Source: Mortierella alpina
Lineage: Eukaryota > Mortierellomycota > Mortierellomycetes > Mortierellales > Mortierellaceae
Reading direction: 5' to 3'
Length of the DNA: 64,000 nt
NCBI GenBank assembly: GCA_029449245.1
Contig: JANATF010000007.1
Location: 620,001 to 684,000, forward strand
The notes under the pieces were generated by a model. That model was not told the origin of the DNA. It made no database searches and saw nothing but the letters and a program-made list of their open reading frames with translations. The position numbers and the translations under genes are program-made. Every line of letters begins with the position of its first letter. Positions within the stretch are counted from its first letter, which is position 1. Shown piece after piece: positions 1 through 10,784 of the stretch.

Positions 1-1476
1 AAGGCGGAACTGAGCCTCCTTGTCCCCCTGGCTGGCGGTTTTCGTTAACCATTCCACAGACTTGGATGGATCCTTTAGAAACCCGTCGTCAGAGCAGCGC
101 ATGTCATCCAAACTGCACTGGGCCGCCTCGTGGCCCTGGGCCGCGGCTTTTTTCCACCATTCGACGGCCTTGGACGCATCCATTGGAACACCCTCTCCAG
201 CCTCGTACATGTCGCCTAAGTTGTTCTGGGCGATCATGTGTCCCTGATTGGCTGCCTTTGTCAACCACTCTGCTGCTTTAGCCATGTCCGCTGGAACGCC
301 CTCTCCATTGTAGTACATGTCTCCCAGAAAGTACTGAGCTTCCTTATGACCCTGGCTGGCGGATTTTAGATGCCACTCTATGGCTTTGGACTTGTCCTGT
401 GGAACGCCAGTTCCATCGCAGCACATGACGGCTATGTTAAACTGAGCAACGGGTTCGCCCTGTTCAGCCGCCATTGTCCACCATTTCGCAGCGTTCGAGA
501 AACTCTGCTGAACACCATCTCCGGTAAGGTAGATGCTGCCCAAGTCAAACTGGGCCTGTTTGTGTCCTTGTTTGGCGGCCTTCAAAAACAACTTGGCGGC
601 CTTTGACTGATCCCGTGGAACTCCCTGGGCACTGAAGTACATCCAACCCAGTTTGTACTGAGCATCTTTGAGACCCTGGTCAGCGGCTTTTTTAAACCAC
701 TCTGCGGCCTTGGGAAGATTTTTGACGACATCCTCTCCTTCAAAGTAGGCGAGACCTAGGGCAAATTGAGCATCGGCATCTCCTCTGTTCGCGGCCTCTG
801 TCCTCGACGTGATGTCGGGAGTGCGGTCTTGCGGAGCGGACATGATTTCATCGGCCATACTATCGTGGCTGTCAACAGGGGGTTTGACTGAGTATGGATT
901 GGCCAGGGTGTCTTGCCAATTGGGTCTATCCTTGTCCAAAGGTTCACAGGGCTCCTTCGGGGCTGAATCACCCTGTTCGTCCGTGATAACTTTTACTGGA
1001 GTTGTCGTTGAGGCCGGACCACACTCGGCATCAACTTCCATCGATGAAGGAGCTTCCATCTCTGCCGATGTCGGGGGGATTAAGGAGGCGGGGCGATCGC
1101 TTGAGGCATCGAGCACTACGTTCAAGACAGCGCCGGGAAAGGTCTGGATTCGACGCGGTTCACGGCTTGACGTAAAAGGAAGGGTTAGGGGTCATGTTAC
1201 AATGGAACTGAGATCTATATTACTCTATGCGCAGGGCGCGGTTGCTTACAATTGAAATTGATCATCCACGAGGAAGGACACTAGTGTTCCTCCATTGCGA
1301 ACGTGCGAAGCGTCCTTGAACACCACCAAGATGTCATTCCAGAGAATGATGTGTTCCCCAGTCGTCGTGTCAAATCGAGGCTGGATGCTGACAATTTCCA
1401 TGGACGGAGTCGAGGCAACTGGAGCGCCGTCCTTGTAGACTGCGCGAAACTGTTGTGGATGTCCTTGGTCGGCCAT
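1..1476 (-). CDS. Sel1-like repeat (SLR) protein, 3' end cut off
   Basis: Seen: two exons on the minus strand. Exon 1 (1251 or 1250 to 1476) starts with ATG at 1474-1476 and gives MADQGHPQQF; a GTAAGC donor follows at 1249, and an AAG acceptor lies at 1168-1166, so exon 2 runs from 1165 past the left edge. Residues 20-90 form an N-terminal domain with the pattern 'ILWNDILVVFKDASHVRNG', which I recall from Mortierella SLR proteins. A low-complexity linker follows. The C-terminal part is at least six Sel1 repeats of 36 residues, each with an 'A..W..KAA.QGH..AQ..LG.MY..G.GVP' core. Known: Sel1/TPR-like repeats are alpha-alpha superhelices that act as adaptors, and these families are strongly expanded in Mortierellomycotina. 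The client and site of action cannot be read from the sequence. The C-terminus lies outside the window. Confidence 0.85.
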
Positions 1477-1820
1477 GATCGCTGCTGCTGCTGCTGTTGC
1501 GGATGCGATGAGTTGAGAATGCAAAACCCGTCGTTGAGCCGATCCAAGTTGTTTTGGGTTTGGGTATGGGTTAGAGCCCTCGCACTGGTAGAAGAAAAAA
1601 ATAAAGTTCACTTAAGTGCCGCCCTGAACAGACCAAGAATCGAAATGCCTCTTTCACAGCAACCACACAAGTCTAGAGAAACACGCGCTCGCACAGTTCA
1701 TCCCACAGCTCTTTGTATACCTGTATTGCCACCTAATGGTAGACTCCTCGCCAGCTCGGCGCTACCCAAGAGAAGCATCGAGCCGCCCAGGGTGCATCCA
1801 CGCGGAGGTGGTCTGTCTCG

Positions 1821-1845
1821 CCCCCCCCCCCCCCCCCCCCCCCCC
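1821..1845. repeat. 25-base cytosine homopolymer
   Basis: An uninterrupted run of 25 C on the plus strand (G on the minus strand), preceded by a pyrimidine-rich TCTGTCTCG. Such runs can fold into i-motif or G-quadruplex structures and vary in length by slippage; the exact count in an assembly may therefore be unreliable. Confidence 0.95.
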
Positions 1846-1890
1846 TTCAACTTGATATAGGGGAGGAGTGGTCGCCCACGTTTCGTTTTT

Positions 1891-2207
1891 AGAGTGGGCC
1901 GCTCCATTACTCTGGCTTTTCTATAGCGAGCAAGAGTTCTCCCTCCAGGTTTTTTTAAAGCGGTTCACTCCACTACCCTCGTTTTTGTATAGCCAACGAA
2001 AGCACCCACTGCTTAGCTATAATGGTTGACTCCATTGCCTTTGTCTTTTATATAACGAACAAGAGCTCTCCTGCTGGGTTTGTTAGAGTGGTTCACTCCA
2101 CTACTCTGGCATTTCAATACACTAGAGCGAGCAATAGCTCTCCCGCTGGGTCTTTTAAGAGTGCTTCTCCCCACTTCTCGGGCTTTTCCATAGCGAGTAA
2201 GAGCACC
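1891..2207. repeat. Imperfect ~65 bp tandem repeat, five copies
   Basis: Five units start at about 1891, 1957, 2021, 2085 and 2158. Each begins with AGAGTGG/AAGCGG/AATGG-TTCACTCCA, continues with a CTCTGGCTTTT-like segment and TATAGCGAGCAAGAG, and ends in CTCTCCCGCTGGGT followed by a T-rich spacer. The units are clearly related but have diverged by substitutions and short indels. No protein-coding logic is kept across units, so this is a decaying non-coding minisatellite. Confidence 0.85.
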
Positions 2208-3162
2208 TTTCTACAAAATGAAAGAAAAGAGTAAACGCGTAAGATGTCATGAACTTGTCCAATGCGAGAGTGCATCCGGATGGCAGACGTACTCAATCAT
2301 AACCTCAATACCTTCCTTGGGGTCTTGCCGCACGGGTCCTGCCACTGTGGTGACCCGCATCATAGTGAGTATGACCGGCCTCGAGCGTTGTGCTCTTTTG
2401 GACGCTCCGGTGACTCTAACGCGAGAGAAGACAATACACAAATGAGAAACGTGAGTAAGAAAGAGTGTCGCTATTGAACAAAGCGAAATGCACTGTTATC
2501 ATTGTGCTCAGGGAGGGTCAAGGGAGTGGTGGTGGTGAATGTTTTTATTGACCCATTGACGCGAAACGCGCCAACCATCGAACACTCAACCTAAGTCAAA
2601 TAAACCAGGAGACCGAATGTTCTGGGCAGTGTGGACGGTATGCGTTGTGCATTGTACCGCGAGGAGAGAAGAAAACCGAGATTCAAAAAGTGCAATTGCT
2701 CAAGCAGTTGCTCGTTTGCTCCTTCAAGTTACGGTAGAGCATTTTCTTTTCGTCAAAGAACCCCATGTGCAAGATTTGTTATTCAGGCTTAGATTGGTAT
2801 CGTCTCTCCGCCATCGCTACCTCCGCGTGGCTGCAGCAAGTTCCTACGGGATGTGGTCACCCGATAATGCTACTCAATCATTGATCCGTCATGTTCTCTA
2901 TCATGGAAAAACGCCAAAGCACGCCAATAACAGATGACACAAACGACCGGACACTTGGAATATCGGGCGCGCGAATAATTCAGTCAAAGACTCGTGCTCA
3001 ATTAGTTATATAACACTGTGAAGCTTTGGACGACTATTTAGTACCGTCCAAGACCAATGCAAAAAGCAGCGACTTTTTATGTCCAGTGAAAAATACACAA
3101 GAAAAGTAACTGCCTTGGCCGCCACAGGTAATAAGAAGATTCTAGTTGTCAAACGATTTATT

Positions 3163-4845
3163 CTATTGCTGCTGTACCAGGTTTGGCAATCCAGAGTAGC
3201 CATTGGTATGCCCTGGAGGGGCAGCACCTTCCTTCGCAACAGGGAAGTTCCGCCAGTTCAGCAACAAACCCTTTAGTGACCGAATCTCGCTCTTCAATGC
3301 GGATTCAGGGGTGGTCGGGTCGGCAAGCCCTCCCTTTCCAGACGCTGCAGCTCCAGCAGTATTGTATCCATAGTACCTCGAGGTCGGATACGCAATTGAC
3401 GACGAAAGGGCATAGGTTTCTTTGGTGATATACTCCGCAAGATCCTGCGTCATAGCTCTCGTAGCCTTCAATTGCTCAAAATTCAAACTGTGCGCGTGCG
3501 ACTCGAGTTTCTTCTGGAACGCATCCAGCTGCCTCACAGTCGACAACTGAGGCTCATGTTGTTGCTGCTGCTCTGAAATAGCAGCAGTAGTGGTTGCGAC
3601 GGCCGACTTTTTGTTTTGACCATCCTCGTCCTCCACAGTCGTCGCTGTATCCTTGGTGGTCTGCGTTGCATCGTCATCGTCCTTGATCCTCTTAACACGA
3701 GTCCGGTTGCTACCAAGGTGAAGTCCCACTAAGTATTCCTTGTATCCGGACAGCTTTTCCTTCAGCTTACGGAGTAGCTCTGCCTGAGAGATGGCAAGTG
3801 TCTGTCGCGCGCCCGTGATACCACGAACCATGGGGTAGATCAATTTCTATTCATCCATTAAAGTCGAACCGAAAGATTAACAGATCGCTTGAAAACTTGA
3901 CAAGGCTATGGCAATTTCAGCTTTGTCTTCATAATGTTGCACGATGGTTGATATAAAATGTTCTCCTTACCTGCACAATGATAGATGTCAAAACCGTAAC
4001 TCCGCCCGAGATCAGCATAGCAATCAGCAGCTTTTTCTTGAAAGCGTTGGGGTCCACAACGACCAGTGGCTGAGGCTGCTGGGGAACGTACATGGATTGT
4101 TGCGCATAAGGTTGAAGAGGTGCATAGGTACGTGGCGGGACTGGAGGAGGAGCCGCGCCGCTTGGAGCAGAAATGGCTTGTGATTGAACTGGCTGTTGTG
4201 CAGGTGCTAGAGAGGTACTAGCAGGGGGCTACCGATCATAAAAAAACGAGGCGAGGCATAAAATCCACAGGTCAGGGCAACGCACTGTACATGTCGGAGT
4301 GATAGAGCTGTCTGGGCATAGTGAACTAATACACTTACAGCTGAGGCGGTACCAGCGATTCGAGCTCGAGCGAGCTCAATTTCCTTGACTGTCAACCCTT
4401 TCTTTTCCAAGAACTGGGTTTTTTTGGACTCATCCGCTGACTGAACACTAGGAGAGGACAGGAAGGATACGGCCTGCTGAACCATGCTTTCACGGACCGG
4501 GGTATCAGAAATTATTGATGTTGGTGCTGAAGCCGGTCCTGGTGTACTCGCGCCTTCAACGGGAGCAGTGCTAGCGGCTGGGGCAGCGCTTGCAGGTGCA
4601 GGCGAAGCTGGAGAGTCTCCTGCGGAGTTGCTGCCTTCTGCTGCGTTGGCTCTCGCGGTCTGTGAAATATGTTGTGCCTTTTCTCTGGCTTCCCGCTGTC
4701 GTTTCAAGAGGGCCTCGCGGCGCTCATTCCTCTGATCCGTTGTGAGAGGCTGTCCTGGTGCTCCATTGCCTCCATGCAACAACTGCTGCACGGGGTCCAG
4801 AGTCTGCTGTGGTTGCTGTACGGAGGTGCTGTTGTCGTCGCTCAT
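3163..4845 (-). CDS. PEX14: Peroxin-14, docking component of peroxisomal matrix import
   Basis: Role: Pex14 sits in the peroxisomal membrane and docks the cargo receptors Pex5 and Pex7/Pex20, forming the import pore with Pex5. Seen: three exons (4339-4845, 3971-4228, 3163-3846) with GTAAGT/TAG, GTAAGG/TAG junctions give 482 residues. The Pex14 N-domain lies at about 118-163 (core VQQAVSFLSSP, then FLEKKGLTVKEIELARARI). A Pro/Gln-rich stretch and one membrane segment follow (about 236-253, LLIAMLISGG), then a charged, probably coiled-coil region. Odd: the conserved domain is preceded by about 115 residues rich in Ala, Pro, Gln and Ser, much longer than the short leader usual in the family. The start at 4845 is the first ATG of an otherwise open exon. 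LYS1 lies upstream on the same strand. Confidence 0.93.
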
Positions 4846-5163
4846 TGCTCCGTGTAGTGTGGTTCGTTCGGGTGTCCGTGGTGTCCGTGGTGTCGGCCAG
4901 AGTTGTTCCTGGGGATGCAGAGAGTGAGGAGTGAGCTGTGAAGGAGTGAAGGTGTGAGAGACTTATTAAAGTGAACTTGATCGGGCCACTGTCATGTGAT
5001 GATCGATGGGTCCGCTCATTGGTCAAACCGCCCGGTATGGCACGCTTGGGTGTCCCCGATCTGGCCGAACATTTTCCACTGTCGAGCGGGCAACATGAGC
5101 AGGGGCGGTATTTACAAAGATCTCAGGATGTTTATGATACAGGTTTTGATGGAGACTACATAT

Positions 5164-6464
5164 CTAAACAGCGGCTCTCATGGCCTGGACCTTCTGTTTG
5201 AACAGCTCTTCGGCACCGCCCCAGACCGCACTCTCCTCACGACGCTCGAGCTCAATAATGGTTGGCAAGAGATCTCTAGAGAAAGCCTCGCTCGACTCTC
5301 TTGGCAATAACGTGGGCAGATGATCAATCGAACACACGTCCAAGGGCAGTGGGTTTTTGGTTGGGACTGCGACCACTGCGCTGTCAAATGTGGTGTTGAT
5401 AGAGTAGACGGGGATGGGGTTGTGGGGGTTGGTGGTATCACAGGAGACATCGACAATCACCGACATGTTGCGGTCGCCGTCCAGCATCTCGGGAGTGAAA
5501 AATGGGGGAATAGGCTGGTTGAGATAGATGCAGTTGACAAAGATCTCAGACTGGAGGATACGAGGGAAGGGACCTCCCTCTTTGGTCTCTGCCATATCCC
5601 ACTTGATGATCTTCTCCTCGGGGATGCCCACAGCACGGGCAAAATCGCAAGCTCCCTTTCCGCAGCGACCCAGTGCTCCCATGACCATGACCTCGGGCAC
5701 CTTTCCGTTGTTCAATGCCACTGTGGGGAGGAAAGAATGTAAAACATGGTGGATGATTAGTCATTGATCTCGTACAGCTACAAAAGTAAATGATGCAAGA
5801 TCCGATTAATGTACCTGCTCTGTCCAGACGCTCCTTGATGTGAGAGATCAGCGCAGTCTCATTAGGGAAGGGCTTGTAAGGAGGCAAGACTTGGCCAGGG
5901 TTCAACTTTTGATGGCACCAGTCGTCAACTCCGATAGCTGCGCCTGCGAATCCAGCGTGGTAACCGAACGCAGCAACACGGCGGCCTTGTGCATCGTTCA
6001 GGAACTCGAGATCCAGAATAGTGCCGTTTCCTGCATGGAATCTGCCAAGGATATCAGTCCAACCGCCCTGGTTCTTGAAGCAGTGAGCAAAAAAGATGTG
6101 GGTGTGGTGAAGAGGATCAGTCTCGCCCTCGGGCAACTCCTTGAGTCCGACAATGTATGCCTCCTCGGGGGCTTTGCGCCACTCGCCGATGGGGACCATG
6201 TGGCACCCAACCCTGAAACGAGCAAGGTAGAAACATGGGGGTTGGTTGTTAGTAAGAGTAGAGATGCCTGTCGCCTTATGGCATATTTGCAGGACAGGCG
6301 AGTCGCACTTACTTTTCGTATTCTTGGTCGTCAAAGATACGCTCACGAGAGCGCTCGACAGTGATCTTGAATCCGCGGTCAAGCAGGGTCTTGCAGGTTG
6401 AGGGCGTCAGGGCAGCGCGGTGCTCCATAGCCTTGGTCTCAGCTCTTAACCAAAGATAAACCAT
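5164..6464 (-). CDS. LYS1: Saccharopine dehydrogenase (NAD+, L-lysine-forming)
   Basis: Role: last step of the fungal alpha-aminoadipate pathway, cleaving saccharopine to lysine and 2-oxoglutarate with NAD+. Seen: exons 6313-6464, 5815-6212 and 5164-5720 give 368 residues, close to the 373 of yeast Lys1. Family landmarks are LRAETK and EHRAALTP at the N-terminus, [11 protein letters not shown], the glycine-rich [10 protein letters not shown], the nucleotide-binding [10 protein letters not shown], and the C-terminal block [13 protein letters not shown] followed by [11 protein letters not shown]. The start [10 protein letters not shown] at 6464 aligns with the yeast start; a further in-frame ATG upstream would only add low-complexity residues. 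Odd: the C-terminus ends in MRAAV, whereas yeast Lys1 ends in the peroxisomal signal SRL, so a cytosolic location is likely here. LYS2 lies 16 kb downstream in coordinate on the same strand. Confidence 0.95.
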
Positions 6465-7629
6465 GTTGTGAATGCTGTGTGATGGTGGTGATGGTGGTGA
6501 TGGTGGTAGGTTGTAGAAGGGTGTCTTGAGGAGTAGCAAGAGACACGGTGGACGGAGTGGCGCTGGTTGTGCGTGGAATGTGCAAAGTGGGTGTGGGAAA
6601 AAAGAGAAGAGAGGACAGAACAGGTGCAGCGTGGCCTGTATTTATACTGGAGTGATGGGAGGTCTCAGTGTGTTTGTTTGTCCCTGCAACAGAAGTGCTG
6701 TCTGCAAGATGATGAAGGCTTCACTCTATTTGCTGCGATCCTATAGATGATCCCGGCACTATCCCACTATCATATCATCACATCCATCGCTTCCCTTTTA
6801 GAGTTGTGTACGAATTGAGTCCTGGCTGACTCGACTGCAAGCGGCGCCGTACGTGACCGGCAAACCCTGATATGATAAATTTCATCTTTCTGGCCATCTT
6901 GACCTGTCAGAGAGCGTCGACCTGAAAAGGGCACACGCACGCAGTGTCCCACGCTTCCTCCCGTCCATGCTTCTTGTAGGCTTCCATGTCTCACAAACAC
7001 GCAAGGTGCGCCAGTCCGCATGTGCTTGTGAGGTGGGTGGCATAGGCAGCTGTGGTTTCCTCCGTCATGCAAATCAGGATATCTCTCACCTTGCAGTATT
7101 TTCGGACGGACAGTCCTCATCTGGCCAGCTGTGGCAGCACATTTCCACAGGCGACAATAAAGTATCATGGGCAGAAAGAATTAGAGATTTTAGAGTAGCG
7201 GCAAGAATCTTGAAGTGATAGCCCGAGGGAGCGCGCTCTTGGATAGAGAGGCTCGGGAGTCTGCATGAATGGCCTTCCCAGCCAGAGGGAGGCACGAACC
7301 CTCTCTTCGCTCACTCCTCCACACCGCTGCGTGTCCAATCACAGCAGCGGAGCAGTGGCTGCCTGCCTCGAGTCAGCTGCTCGCGCTTCACCTCCCCCTT
7401 GAAGCAACCATCGACCGCGCTAGCCTGCCGACTCGCCTCTCTCTCCACAACCTTCCCAGCCCGCGCTCGTCTCTCGCCCTTTTTGCCGTCCTCACTCCAC
7501 AATAGCCCACCCATTGACGAGCCCTTGCCCGCCAGGAGCGACACATCCCTAGGACCTAGATCAAGTATACCCACTCGAGCCGCATTCTCTGCCTCATTGC
7601 TCATTCGCCTACCAAGAAAACGACACGCG
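6465..7629. promoter_or_regulatory. Divergent intergenic region between LYS1 and GID4
   Basis: About 1.2 kb separates the two divergent start codons. It includes a GATGGTGGT-type trinucleotide/nonanucleotide repeat at 6481-6510 just upstream of LYS1, and a CT-rich stretch at 7380-7510 upstream of GID4 that is typical of fungal promoters. The frame upstream of the chosen GID4 start stays open back to 7399, so part of this region could be coding. I could not identify a specific transcription factor site. Confidence 0.4.
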
Positions 7630-9013
7630 ATGCCAGTCTTCACTCAGACATGCACCATTGATGACGACTCTGCGACTCTGTCGCTCGCAACCTGCACCTG
7701 TGGCTGTCTCGCAAGCGGGGATATGACGCTCATCGACAGCAGCAGCAGTGCCGTCGCAAGCGGCAGCACTAGCAGCCTTCGCAACAGCAGTGAGGAGCAC
7801 GCAGCATCAGCACCCATGTTCATTCATATCGACGGCGTCCTCCACTGGTCTACGTGTGCACTCTACACGTTGGCGCTCAATGGCAGCAACGGTGGCAACA
7901 AAAACTCGATCGCGAGGCTTAAGCAACAACAGCAGTTGCAACACCCCACAGTAGGAGGTCTGGCTTTGCTACAGAAGCCACCTACCTCAGCGTTACAGCC
8001 ACCAAATTGGTATAACCCCTTCGCGCCAGTGAGATTACTACCGAGCAGGACAGCGCATCTCGCTGCAGGGAGTCGCTTCCAAGGCAAACAAAAGTCAGGT
8101 TCCAGCAGCTATGATGTTATGGTCGATATAAAGGTAGCGTCTTCTTAGGCACGTTCTCATCATAGTTTTTCGCAAGTCAGCAAGGCCGACTGACGATTGC
8201 TATCATTTTCTTTTTCGCAACTAGCATGTCAACTTGAACGAGTCGTCATTGTGCGGATATTTACACATCAAAGGACTGACAGAGGAATATCCGGAGTTGA
8301 CCACGTTCTTTGATGCCGAGATCATTGGAAGCGCGCACTCGTTTGTGACCAGGAAGTGGGATGCGGATGTCAAGGTCGACAAGGAGCATTGGGTATGTCG
8401 AGCATTAGTAGACTCATCTGGACAAGCTTGGGATCAGCGCATGCGGTGTTTGTGATTGGCTCTATTCTTTGTATTTGCATGATTCCAAGGGCATATGCCT
8501 GCGCATGACGCAGTGCTTGGCATAGGTGGTTCAAATGCCTAACCTGATTTGCGCTCAACGTTATGTGGTTTCGTGCACCATAGACATTGTTCAAGCCATT
8601 TGAGCCAATGTGCGACATCTTTACGCAGGAGAGTTTCAAGTATGACTTTCAGGACAAGGATGTCATCTTTATGCGCTGGAAGGAGCATTTCTTAGTACCG
8701 GACCACCGTGTTGAAGGCATTACTGGCGCCAGCTTCGCGGGGTTTTACTATATTTGCTACTTCAAGTCCACAGGCGAGATTGATGGCTATTATTATCATC
8801 GATCTAGCGAAAAGTATGGCATTCGCACATCTGTTCCTTCTCTGCCTCTTATACTGAGACCTAATTTCTTCCGTAGAAAGAAGATCCGAGGATGCAATTC
8901 TTCAGAACGCTGACACGGCATTATAACATAATTGTTTTGCTAGATTTCAGAAGCTGATGCTGCGTCATGTTCAGGATCGACCAACCGCCCATGGCTCGTA
9001 CGAATTCCGCTGA
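7630..9013 (+). CDS. GID4: GID4/Vid24, substrate receptor of the GID/CTLH E3 ubiquitin ligase
   Basis: Role: Gid4 binds Pro/N-degrons and recruits gluconeogenic enzymes to the GID ubiquitin ligase when glucose returns. Seen: four exons (7630-8133, 8225-8392, 8584-8813, 8944-9013) give 323 residues. The beta-barrel domain starts at about residue 153 ([19 protein letters not shown]) and carries the family signatures [49 protein letters not shown]-like [26 protein letters not shown] and [12 protein letters not shown], ending in the usual ..YEFR terminus. The N-terminal ~150 residues are Ser/Gln-rich and variable. Odd: the last intron (8814-8943) contains an earlier acceptor-like TAG near 8878 that would give a short aberrant tail; only the 8943 acceptor restores the conserved C-terminus. 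The start is uncertain because the frame is open upstream. Confidence 0.92.
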
Positions 9014-10784
9014 GGGCCGGGGACTCTGCTTTGCTATCCTTGTCTCCCTGTCTTTTCCTGCGATGTGTAAATATTGACTGTTTGTAAATATGTGAGAGAA
9101 CCTCAAGAAATAAAACTAGCTCCGTGGGCTGTCATACAGGAAGCGCGCGTTTTACCAACAGTTGCGGATGTTTATGCGTTCAGGTCTCCGCGTGGAGTGA
9201 TTGGTCAAGATCCCTTTTTGATGCTTCTTTGTCTTTGCTGAGCGAGCTGGTCTGTGCCGGCCAGCCCCTGGATGAAACGTGCATGGCGTGGACGACTGGT
9301 CCACCCATCGCTATCCCAAAGTGCTCATCTGTGGGTACAGCAGGCACACGCAGTAGTGGATTCGGTAGGTAGTGGATACGTACTTGTGCTGCTTGGTAGT
9401 CTAGTATGTATCTGGAGTGTGAGTCTGACTGTCTGGAAGGAGAGACCGGTCCGCCGATGGCCTTGTATGTTTGTGAAATATAAGCTGGCACTTGCCCCTT
9501 TTCCCTGTCCACTTTGCCTCGCCCTTTTCTCCTTCACTCCCTCGTCTCTTTTTCCACTGCCTTGTCCTATTGTCCGAGTGTCCTAGTGTCGTAGTCTCCA
9601 CCTGCAACGTGTACGCCCTTTTGTTCCCCAAGCGCACCCACACCTCTTGTCCCCACCGCTGGTCGACAACGAACAACGCACAACGACTTTTTGACAACGA
9701 CATCAGCAGGGACCTTGCAGAAAGAACGAAAAAAAGCGGAGACAGCCCATCGTAACGACCCCATCCTCTTCATCCAGCACGACGACATCTTCGCCACACT
9801 CACACCCCCTATCCCTATCCCTGCCCGTCGCTGGATCCCTCCGTTTCCTCTCACTCCCATCGACTCCCCCCTTCCCCTCCCAGACTCTCTTACTGCTTCA
9901 ACTCCTACACCCTTTTTTCTCACTTGCTCCTACTATCGACCTCGGACTGAGCTGGGCCGCATTCAATTGCCTCTCCTCCTCGTTCGGCCACCGCCCATCG
10001 CTGGAGACGAAACGCTTGGATTGAGACGGAAAAAGGCCAGACCTGTAAGGAACCCATCACATAGGATTCTGATTCCATCCTCGTTGCGGGACAGAAGGAG
10101 GAAAGAGAGGGAAAGAAGAAAGGAAGGGAAGAGAGGGATCCCAGCTTTTGTCCCTTTTTTCCCTTTATTTTGGTATAATCTGCCAGAAAGGACATTGCCT
10201 TGTCGTCAGGTGTTGTTATTTCGCCATATGCTGGATGATTCTTTTTTTTTTTAATTCCTTTTTTTCTGCACACTCCATCCCACTTGTCGCTTTGCTCCTG
10301 CTCCCAAACAGCACTTGGTTTGCAACCTCGATTGCACACGCGGGTACTTCTTCCCTGTTCTCTCGCTCTCGCTCTTGCTGCTTGCTCCCTTGAGTGTGTC
10401 CAAAGTGATGTGTAAAGAGGCTATGAAGAAACAAAGCTGCAGCCGCGTCTCTCGGCCTGCAGCAAGCATGCACACGCCAGCATGCGACTGTCTGTACCTG
10501 ATACGCCAATACACGCTGACACACCCACACACTGCCTTTTTTTTGCCACTCCTTGCATCCGATATTGCCACCGCGCCTTTTGTTCTATCTCGCACCTCGC
10601 CTTTGAGACTCTTCGACATTGCTTGTTATCCCTACCACAATTGCTTACCACGCCCTCCCTCTTTTTTGTTCAAACCTCTATCCTTGCCGATTACTGTTAG
10701 ATTCATATCACGTCTGCGCGTAGGGAAACACGTTCAGTAGCTTCGTTTGCTTAGCCTCGGGAGTCTCGCAGACCAACAGACCAA
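9014..10784. other. Long pyrimidine-rich region upstream of NUD1
   Basis: This 1.8 kb stretch holds the 3' flank of GID4 and a very C/T-rich plus strand (9480-10700), with many TCTC, CCTTT and T-run segments just before the NUD1 start. Frames there translate into Ser/Pro/Arg-rich low-complexity peptides without recognisable domains. I read it as a long 5' untranslated region and promoter, possibly with a 5' UTR intron, rather than a gene. Confidence 0.45.

Larger units (their letters stand above)
1477..3162. other. Gene-free stretch with low-complexity DNA
   Basis: No reading frame here resembles a known protein and none has convincing splice context. It holds the promoter of the Sel1-repeat gene (its start codon is preceded on the minus strand by a short CAG/CAA-type run), the 25-base C homopolymer and the ~65 bp tandem repeat listed separately. 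The rest (2210-3160) looks like ordinary intergenic sequence plus the 3' flank of PEX14. Confidence 0.6.

Noticed and set aside
1303-1860. A 185-codon plus-strand frame over the start of the Sel1-repeat gene
   Set aside because: It runs antisense to exon 1, contains a poly-Cys stretch from the CAG-type run and a poly-Pro stretch from the C25 homopolymer, so it is composition-driven.
2617-2937. A 106-codon plus-strand frame upstream of PEX14
   Set aside because: No domain, no splice context, and amino acid use like random translation of the intergenic DNA.
5840-6364. A 174-codon plus-strand frame across LYS1 exons
   Set aside because: It overlaps LYS1 exon 2 on the opposite strand and crosses its introns; it has no independent signal, and the LYS1 model is secure.
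8881-8913. An alternative GID4 end after the acceptor near 8878
   Set aside because: It gives a tail unlike any Gid4, whereas the acceptor at 8943 restores the conserved C-terminal strand. Kept only as a possible alternative splice form.
9691-10254. A 187-codon frame in the pyrimidine-rich region before NUD1
   Set aside because: It is Ser/Pro/Arg-rich low complexity that follows the C/T bias of the DNA, with an equally long frame on the other strand. I treat it as untranslated leader.
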